Assembly: GCF_049651805.1 (NCBI RefSeq)
Contig: NZ_JBASCU010000036.1
Location: 1-64,000, forward strand
Direction: 5' to 3'
Length of the DNA: 64,000 bases
From: Pseudolysinimonas_A sp049651805
GTDB lineage: Bacteria > Actinomycetota > Actinomycetes > Actinomycetales > Microbacteriaceae
In this document: positions 58,563-64,000 of the stretch, one piece after another
How the letters are laid out: every line of letters begins with the position of its first letter
How positions within the stretch are numbered: position 1 is the first letter of the stretch
Made by a program: the position numbers and the translations under genes
The notes under the pieces: generated by a model
What the model was told of the DNA's origin: nothing
The model's database searches: none
The model's input: the letters and a program-made list of their open reading frames with translations, nothing else

Positions 58563-59180
58563 TCAGCGGGCCCGGCTGAGCAGCGTATCGACGGCGGCGC
58601 GGGCGCGGGCGTAGGGCTCTGCTGAGTCGAACAGCAGCGACGAGTCGTTGGCGGCGTCGAGCAGCGCGCTGATCTCGAAGGCGAGCTGGGTCGCGTCGAT
58701 GCCGTCGGCAAGGTCGCCGGTGGCGATCGCTCGGGTGATCGCCTCGGCGAGGAATTCGCGCCAGCGCTTCAGGTTGGCGGCGACTGCATCCCGAATCGCA
58801 CCGGGGCGCGACCGGTACTCGGAGGTGACGGCGGCGAAGAAGCAGCCCCCGGGAAAGACCCGGTTCTGGCTGTAGTCGAGCCACGCGTCGATGAGAGCAC
58901 GCAGCCGCGGGAGCCCGGTGGGGGCGGTGAGCGCTGGGGCGATGACGGTGCGCTGAAAGATCTCGGCGGCCGAGGCGACGGTTGCGAGTTGCAGTTCTTG
59001 CTTTGAGCCGAACAGGCCCGCGATGCCGCCCTTGCTCATCGATACCGCCGACGCGAGCCCGCCGATCGACAAGCCGTCGAGACCCGTGACGGTGGCGAGG
59101 TCGACGGCGACAGCCAAGACGGCCTGCCGGGAGACATCCCCCCGCGCCCGGCGTCCATCGGTCACGGTCATGACATCCAT
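58563..59180 (-). CDS. TetR family regulator
   Basis: A 205-residue regulator: helix-turn-helix LSIGGLASAVSMSKGGIAGLFGSKQELQLA (about 38-67), then a TetR_C_6-like domain with FPGGCFFAAVTSEYRSRPGAIRDAV, typical of repressors of nearby hydrolase or dehydrogenase genes. It is divergent from an alpha/beta-hydrolase gene. Two copies of a CGAACGATCG palindrome in the 68-base spacer are its likely operators. Confidence 0.9.
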   Translation of the reverse strand: MDVMTVTDGRRARGDVSRQAVLAVAVDLATVTGLDGLSIGGLASAVSMSKGGIAGLFGSKQELQLATVASAAEIFQRTVIAPALTAPTGLPRLRALIDAWLDYSQNRVFPGGCFFAAVTSEYRSRPGAIRDAVAANLKRWREFLAEAITRAIATGDLADGIDATQLAFEISALLDAANDSSLLFDSAEPYARARAAVDTLLSRAR

Positions 59181-59191
59181 CTTGCCCCTTG

Positions 59192-59232
59192 CGAACGATC
59201 GTTCGTTCTGATTATATACGAACGATCGTACG
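59192..59232. promoter_or_regulatory. Double palindromic operator between tetR and the hydrolase gene
   Basis: Two 14-base sites, CGAACGATCGTTCG (59192-59205) perfect and CGAACGATCGTACG (59219-59232) with one mismatch, 27 bases apart centre to centre. An AT-rich stretch ATTATATA lies between them, suitable for a -10 box. The pattern suits cooperative TetR binding that represses both directions. Confidence 0.75.
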
Positions 59233-59248
59233 GATAGATGGAGAAGAC

Positions 59249-60139
59249 ATGGCTTTCGCCCCGCGCGCCGCCCGCACCACCCTGAAGGCGCTCAGCGTCG
59301 TCGCCCCGCCCGTGGCTGCTGAACTCGGTTACCGGGTCTGGCGCAATCTCGGCAGGCCCGAGCGCGTTCGCCCGCATGACGCCGACGTGCACGCCCGTGC
59401 GACGCACGGCACGCTCGATCTCGCCGGAACCCGCGTCGCGACCTACACCTGGGGAGACGGGCCGGAGGTTGTTCTGCTCGTTCACGGGTGGCGCAGCCGC
59501 GCGTCGCGGTTCTCGGCGGTCGTGCGAGAGCTCGAGTCGCCCGAGCGCACGATCGTCGCGTTCGACGCCCCGGGCAACGGCGACTCCGCGGGAGACTTCG
59601 TGACGGTGCTCGACTACGCGCACATCGTCACGCTGCTGAGTGCCCGGTACGGCGGGTTCGACACGATCGTCGCCCACTCGTTCGGGGTGCTCGCCGCATT
59701 CCTCGCGGTGCGTGAAGGGGCGCACACTCGGCGGCTCGTGAGCATTGCGGGGGTGCACGACGTCGGCGAGATTCTCGACGAGTTCGCCCGCCTCGCCGGC
59801 CTCAGCGGCCGGGCCCGCCTCGGGCTTCGCACCCGGATCGAAAAGCGCACCTTCCCCGACGTGACCGACATGTGGCACCGATTCGTCGCCGAACTCGACC
59901 CCGCCGACCTCCGCACCCCGCTGCTCGTCGTGCACGACAGCAGCGACCCGGTGCTCGACCCGCGGCAGTCGGAACTCATCGCCGACGCGCACAACGGGCC
60001 GACCGAGGTGATCCGCACCGACGGGCTCGGGCACGTGCGCATCCTCAGCGACCCGGCGGTGCTGGGAGCTATCGCGCGGTTCGTTTCCGTGCGACACACC
60101 GACACCGAGCGCGAGCCACTTGTCGCCGATCGGCTCTGA
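59249..60139 (+). CDS. Alpha/beta-hydrolase
   Basis: A 296-residue alpha/beta-hydrolase. Oxyanion motif LLVHGWRSRASRF, nucleophile elbow VAHSFGVLA, acid DSSDPVLDP and base GLGHVRIL are visible. It is probably an esterase or thioesterase; substrate not assigned. ATG at 59249 gives a 68-base divergent spacer to the TetR gene, which probably represses it. Confidence 0.88.
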   Translation: MAFAPRAARTTLKALSVVAPPVAAELGYRVWRNLGRPERVRPHDADVHARATHGTLDLAGTRVATYTWGDGPEVVLLVHGWRSRASRFSAVVRELESPERTIVAFDAPGNGDSAGDFVTVLDYAHIVTLLSARYGGFDTIVAHSFGVLAAFLAVREGAHTRRLVSIAGVHDVGEILDEFARLAGLSGRARLGLRTRIEKRTFPDVTDMWHRFVAELDPADLRTPLLVVHDSSDPVLDPRQSELIADAHNGPTEVIRTDGLGHVRILSDPAVLGAIARFVSVRHTDTEREPLVADRL

Positions 60140-60172
60140 GGGGGTGACGGGGGCCGACCGTAGAGTCCGAGG

Positions 60173-61051
60173 ATGTCGGCATCCCGCTTCGGACTCCTGT
60201 GGGGGTTCGTCGGAGTGCTGGCGTTCTCGCTCACGCTGCCGCTGACGCGCATCGCGGTCGGCGGGCTGTCGCCGCTGTTCATCGGGTCGGGGCGGGCCGT
60301 CGTCGCCGCGCTGCTCGCCGCCCTCGTGCTCGGTATCACCCGGCAGCGCCGGCCGCGAGGGTCGCAGTGGTGGCGGCTCGCGCTCGTCGCGGCGGGAGTC
60401 GTCGCCGGCTTCCCGCTGCTCACCTCGTATGCGCTCACTACGGCATCCGCCAGCCACGGCGCTGTCGTGATCGCACTGCTGCCGGCGGCGACCGCGGTGT
60501 TCGCGGTGTTGCGCGGGCACGAGCGGCCGCCGCTGCCGTTCTGGATCTTCGCCGCCCTCGGTGCCATCGCAGCGGTGGGGTTCGCGTCACTGCAGTCCGA
60601 CGGGTTCGGGCCGCCGGTGTGGACCGACCTGCTGTTCTTCGCCGCCGTGATCGCCGCCGCCCTCGGCTACTCGGAGGGCGCGCTGCTCTCGCGCGAACTC
60701 GGGTCGTGGCAGACCATCTCGTGGGCGCTCGTGCTCGCCGCCCCCGTGATGGCCGTGCTCACGGCGATCGCCTGGGTGCAGCAACCGCAGGATGCCACGG
60801 GCCTCGAGTGGGCGTCGTTCGCCTACCTTGCGGCGATCAGCATGTTTCTGGCGTTCTTCGCCTGGTATCGCGGGCTCGCGATCGGGCCCGTTGCCCGGGT
60901 CAGCCAGGTGCAGCTCGTGCAACCCGTGATGACTCTTGCCTGGGCGGCACTGCTGCTCGGTGAGGAGCTCACGGTGCCGCTTTTGCTCGGTGGGCTCGTC
61001 GTCATCCTCTGCGCCGCGCTCGCCGTGCGGGTGCGGCTTTCGCGGGTCTGA
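60173..61051 (+). CDS. EamA/DMT family transporter
   Basis: A 292-residue protein with ten hydrophobic segments in two five-helix halves, the pattern of drug/metabolite exporters. N-terminal GLLWGFVGVLAFSLTLPLTRIAVGGLSP and C-terminal ARVSQVQLVQPVMTLAWAALLLGEELT are typical EamA features. The substrate is unknown. It starts 33 bases after the hydrolase gene and may be in the same transcript. Confidence 0.92.
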   Translation: MSASRFGLLWGFVGVLAFSLTLPLTRIAVGGLSPLFIGSGRAVVAALLAALVLGITRQRRPRGSQWWRLALVAAGVVAGFPLLTSYALTTASASHGAVVIALLPAATAVFAVLRGHERPPLPFWIFAALGAIAAVGFASLQSDGFGPPVWTDLLFFAAVIAAALGYSEGALLSRELGSWQTISWALVLAAPVMAVLTAIAWVQQPQDATGLEWASFAYLAAISMFLAFFAWYRGLAIGPVARVSQVQLVQPVMTLAWAALLLGEELTVPLLLGGLVVILCAALAVRVRLSRV

Positions 61052-61059
61052 ACGCTTCG

Positions 61060-61425
61060 TCAGGCGACGTTCTCGATGAGGTGCAGCTGCGTGCCGTCGG
61101 GATCGACGAGAAAACCTGCTCGCTGCCCCCAAGGCTGCGTCGCCACCGGGTGCAGCCGCGGGTTGCCCGCAGCCTTCTCGGCCACGCCCGCGTCACGGAT
61201 CTGTCGATACAGACCGTCGAGATCATCGACGCGGACGCTACACATGAACGAACTCTCTGCGGGCACGAGATCGGGAAACAGGAAGAACTCCAACTGAAGG
61301 TCCCCGCGGCGCAGAATCAACCAGCCATCGTCCCGATAGCCCGGCGCGAAGCCGAATCCGCTATAGAAAGCGATGGTGTTGTCGAAGTCGCGAGACGGCA
61401 AGTTCGGCACGCTGCGATCGGTCAT
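61060..61425 (-). CDS. VOC-fold protein, bleomycin-resistance-like
   Basis: A 121-residue glyoxalase/bleomycin-resistance fold protein: NLPSRDFDNTIAFYSGFGF opening strand, RRGDLQLEFFLFP, and PWGQRAGFLVDPDGTQLHL near the end. This resembles Sh ble-type antibiotic-sequestering proteins, which form dimers and bind drug rather than hydrolyse it; a metalloenzyme role is less likely since only one glutamate site (LQLEFF) is clear. Convergent with the EamA gene, 8 bases apart. Confidence 0.85.
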   Translation of the reverse strand: MTDRSVPNLPSRDFDNTIAFYSGFGFAPGYRDDGWLILRRGDLQLEFFLFPDLVPAESSFMCSVRVDDLDGLYRQIRDAGVAEKAAGNPRLHPVATQPWGQRAGFLVDPDGTQLHLIENVA

Positions 61426-61452
61426 GACGAGAACCTACCCTCGCCGGCAGCC

Positions 61453-63033
61453 CTAGCTTGCGGCGACTTTGAGGGCCGCGGCGAACTCTCTCGCTCGCGT
61501 CAGGCCGGCGTCGAGAGGCGCGACGACTTTCTCGCTGACGACTTTTTCGATCTCGACGAGAAGGCGCTTGCGGGCCTTCCGCCTGCGACTCGCGGCGGTG
61601 ATCGCGCCGAGCACGCCACCGAGAAGACCGAGCAGGATGCCGGCGAGCACGGCTCCGACGATGAGCAGGGTCGGCACCGCCCATCCTTCGACCTGCGGGA
61701 TCTCGGGCGCGGGCATCCCGATGCGCGGCAGCAGCGCCGCGGCGAGCAGCCACCCGGCGCCAACGAGCCCCGCCAGCACGACGAGCCACTGCAGGATCGC
61801 GAAGATCGCCCACCACCACGATCCGCGGGCCGGCAGCTGGGTTCGGGCGATCGCGAGGTCGAGGGCTTCGGGCAGCGTGGCGAGCGCGGCTTCGGCGTCT
61901 GACCTCAGCGTGCTGCGCCAGGTTTCGGTCAGCCCGGCGGCTGCGGTGTCGGCGAACTCGCGCACCGCGATGGATGCCTTCGCCTTCGCGGCGGCGTTCG
62001 GCGGCGGCAGGCTCGAGCGGTGCACGGAGGGGTCGCCGCTCGTGCGCCTCGCCCCGAGTCCAAGGCGCGTAAGCGGGTCGGCGCGCACCCGCGCGATCCA
62101 CGAAACGACGGGCCACCCCGTCGCCTGGGCGGAGCGTTTGCGGTACGACCCCGCGACGGCTCGGGCGACGACGTCTGCCCCGGCCGCCACACCGACCTCC
62201 TCGAGGAGATGCGCCCGGGCGCGGGAGTCGATGCGCCCCACGATGCCCGGCGAGTCGAGCCGATCGGCGAGGGCGGCGACATCGGCGGCGAGCCGGGCAT
62301 CCCGGACGCTGCGGGCGGCGGCGAGGTCGCCGATCGCCTTCCGCACCGCGAGGAGGCCGTGGCCGGTGCGGGCGCTCGCGGGCAGCACCGTCGCCTTCGG
62401 GATGCCGTCGCGGTCGACGATCTGTTTCAGCGACGCGACGACCTTCGGCACATCACCCGGGGCCAGCAGGTCGACCTGGTTGAGCACGATGAGGGTCACC
62501 TCGGAGTGCCGGGCGTGCGGGGTGATGAACTGCGCGTGCAGCACGTCGTCGGCGTACTTCTGCGGGTCGACCACCCAGATGAGCGCGTCGACCTGAGCCG
62601 CCAGGCGTTCGGCGATCGCCCGGTTGCCGGCCTCGATCGAGTCGAAGTCGGGAAGGTCGAGCAGCACCAGTTGCCGCGCCCGCGGGTCGAGGAGTTCGTC
62701 GCGCACGACGCGCTCGCGCACCTCGAGCCAGTCGAGCAGGTCGACTGCGCCCTCGGCATCCCAGGTGACGGCCAGGGCTTGGGATGTCGTCGGCCGCCGC
62801 ACGTGGGTACGCGCGACCTCGGCGCCGACGAGCGCGTTGACGAGACTCGACTTGCCCGACCCGGTCGCTCCGAACACCCCGACAACCGTGGAGCCGGGGG
62901 AGAGTTCGCGCCGTCGCGACGCCCGAGTCAGCACGGCATCCGCTTCGGTCGCGAGCGCCGCCGGGATGTTGTCGCCCCCGGCTGCACGCAGGGTACGGAG
63001 TGCGGCGAGCCGGTCGTCGAGTGAGACGCTCAC
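61453..63033 (-). CDS. Dynamin-like GTPase, membrane-associated
   Basis: A 526-residue GTPase. G1 GATGSGKSSLVNAL (about 54-67), G3 DLPDFDS, G4 NQVD and G5 SART fit the dynamin/Era-related type (Rv-type paired GTPases). Two hydrophobic segments near the C-terminus (about 420-480) would insert in the membrane, followed by a basic RKARKR region. It is paired with the upstream GTPase-like gene, whose stop overlaps its start by four bases; such pairs often remodel membranes. Confidence 0.88.
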   Translation of the reverse strand: MSVSLDDRLAALRTLRAAGGDNIPAALATEADAVLTRASRRRELSPGSTVVGVFGATGSGKSSLVNALVGAEVARTHVRRPTTSQALAVTWDAEGAVDLLDWLEVRERVVRDELLDPRARQLVLLDLPDFDSIEAGNRAIAERLAAQVDALIWVVDPQKYADDVLHAQFITPHARHSEVTLIVLNQVDLLAPGDVPKVVASLKQIVDRDGIPKATVLPASARTGHGLLAVRKAIGDLAAARSVRDARLAADVAALADRLDSPGIVGRIDSRARAHLLEEVGVAAGADVVARAVAGSYRKRSAQATGWPVVSWIARVRADPLTRLGLGARRTSGDPSVHRSSLPPPNAAAKAKASIAVREFADTAAAGLTETWRSTLRSDAEAALATLPEALDLAIARTQLPARGSWWWAIFAILQWLVVLAGLVGAGWLLAAALLPRIGMPAPEIPQVEGWAVPTLLIVGAVLAGILLGLLGGVLGAITAASRRRKARKRLLVEIEKVVSEKVVAPLDAGLTRAREFAAALKVAAS

Positions 63034-64000
63034 GAGGCGGCCGCGCGCACGTCGTCGAGCAGCGCCCGGGATTCGCGGCGCAGCGACTCGGGGGCGGAGC
63101 CGAATCGCAACTGATCAAGCGCTGCCGTCACCCGCGCACGCTCGGTGTCGAACACCCCCTGCACCCGCTCCTGCAGGTCGCGGCGAGCTTCCGCGGCGAG
63201 GCGGCGCACGGCATCCTCACCGAACACCGTCTCGAGCAGCTTCTGGCCGAGCACCGCCGACCCGCCCGCGATCAGGATCTCGCCGCCGGTGAGGCCGCCG
63301 GTCGAGGCGAACACGACGATCATCAGGGCGACCGTCATCACGTTGAGACCGGCAGAGAGCACGCGCGCCTTGATGCGCTTGTTGCCCGCGTTGTCGCGCA
63401 CGAGTTGTAGCAGCGCGCCCTGCCACTCGCGGATCATCGCTGCCGCGCCGTCGGTGAAGGTTGCGCTTTGCGCCGCGAGTTCCGGATGCTTCTCGGCGAT
63501 CGTGCGGCCCGCGGCGGTGCGCTGCAGGCCCGCCCAGGTCGCCGCAGCGGCGCGGCCGCCCTCGTCGACGATGACGGCGTGCAGTCCGCTCTCGATCTGG
63601 GTCTCGACCTCGACGACCGGACTCGGCTTCCCGAGAACCCACGCGGTGACGCTGTCGCGGGTGCGCGAGAACCACGACTCGACCTTGCGGAAGAAGTCGG
63701 TCGTTCCCACGAAGTCCTGCCAGCGGGCGAGCACCTCGCCGCGTAGCAGCGCCCCGTCGCGGGTGGCCTCGTCGACGGCATCCACGGCCGCCTGGAAGTC
63801 GGCGGATGCCATCGCGTCGACGCTGGCGATCCAGTCGAGCTGGGCTTGGCGGGCGTCGGCGATCGTGGCGACTCGGCGGTCGAGGTCTTCGATCGCGCCG
63901 CCGAGGGTGCGGGCCGCGATGCGGGTGCGTTCGGCCCGGTCGCCGGCGATGGCGCTGAGCCAGTTCTTCGGTTCCGCGACGGCGTCGGCGGGCAGCATCC
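63030..64000 (-). CDS. Partner dynamin-like protein, partial (5' end outside the window)
   Basis: Open to the window edge; at least 322 residues are encoded here and the true start lies beyond 64000. The visible part is helical (for example SADFQAAVDAVDEATRDG), with a two-helix membrane-like segment near the end (about VLSAGLNVMTVALMIVVFAS..GGEILIAGGSAVLGQKLL). The GTPase domain expected from such proteins would lie in the missing N-terminus. Its stop overlaps the next gene's GTG start (GTGA), implying co-translation with the second GTPase. Confidence 0.75.
   Translation of the reverse strand, partial: MLPADAVAEPKNWLSAIAGDRAERTRIAARTLGGAIEDLDRRVATIADARQAQLDWIASVDAMASADFQAAVDAVDEATRDGALLRGEVLARWQDFVGTTDFFRKVESWFSRTRDSVTAWVLGKPSPVVEVETQIESGLHAVIVDEGGRAAAATWAGLQRTAAGRTIAEKHPELAAQSATFTDGAAAMIREWQGALLQLVRDNAGNKRIKARVLSAGLNVMTVALMIVVFASTGGLTGGEILIAGGSAVLGQKLLETVFGEDAVRRLAAEARRDLQERVQGVFDTERARVTAALDQLRFGSAPESLRRESRALLDDVRAAAS

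Noticed and set aside
1..64000. CRISPR arrays, prophage, insertion sequences or rRNA
   Set aside because: No regularly spaced repeats, integrase, transposase, phage structural gene or rRNA sequence was seen on either strand.

Overview
The window is high-GC DNA (about 70% G+C by eye) that is densely coded, with many GTG and some TTG starts and many 1-4 base start/stop overlaps. Gene content and order point to an actinobacterium of the family Microbacteriaceae; the genus cannot be fixed from the sequence alone. No rRNA, CRISPR array, phage or insertion sequence was seen. Two tRNA genes, two small families of intergenic palindromic repeats and three or four decayed genes were found.

Layout. (1) 0.06-10.06 kb is a conserved actinobacterial neighbourhood: a kinase-like protein lacking catalytic residues, a NudC-type NUDIX hydrolase, UvrD2-like helicase, a cyclodehydratase/ThiF-like protein, a DUF2342 zincin-like protein, a membrane PDZ-Lon protease and a UPF0182 membrane protein. 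It matches the order around Rv3193c-Rv3199c of Mycobacterium tuberculosis. (2) 10.1-13.4 kb: initiator tRNA, an AraC regulator divergent from an aldehyde dehydrogenase, and a YefM/Phd-RelE type toxin-antitoxin pair. (3) 13.4-18.9 kb: a TctCBA tricarboxylate-type uptake system divergent from a CitA/CitB-like two-component system. (4) 19-23.7 kb: small membrane protein, lipoproteins, a nitrilase-family amidase, a PKD-like secreted protein and an HtrA-like protease.

(5) 23.8-33.6 kb is a cell-envelope polymer locus of teichoic-acid type: a family 2 glycosyltransferase, a two-domain and two tandem single-domain CDP-glycerol-type phosphotransferases, an ABC exporter (TagG/TagH-like) and a LicC-like nucleotidyltransferase. 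(6) 33.8-36.5 kb: a second ABC system. (7) 36.6-41.5 kb: DUF3039 protein, a DUF559-like protein, nicotinate phosphoribosyltransferase, and a coupled murI-rph-rdgB set. (8) 41.5-43.1 kb: a CDF metal exporter flanked by debris, namely a frameshifted tautomerase, the N-terminus of a DtxR/MntR-type regulator and the C-terminus of a metal ABC permease.

(9) 43.1-49.5 kb: DedA protein, tRNA-Leu, two uncharacterised proteins, a PolX-like PHP phosphoesterase, and a TetR/MMPL-exporter pair. (10) 49.5-57.3 kb is a catabolic island for quinate/shikimate-type compounds: TetR regulator, phosphotriesterase-family hydrolase, TRAP transporter, shikimate/quinate dehydrogenase, and divergently a QsuB-type 3-dehydroshikimate dehydratase and type II 3-dehydroquinate dehydratase. 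Two related palindromes lie in the divergent promoter. Together these would import hydroaromatic acids and convert them to protocatechuate; ring cleavage genes are not in the window. (11) 57.3-64 kb: fatty acid desaturase, TetR and alpha/beta-hydrolase around a doubled palindromic operator, an EamA exporter, a VOC protein and two coupled dynamin-like GTPases, the last cut by the window end.
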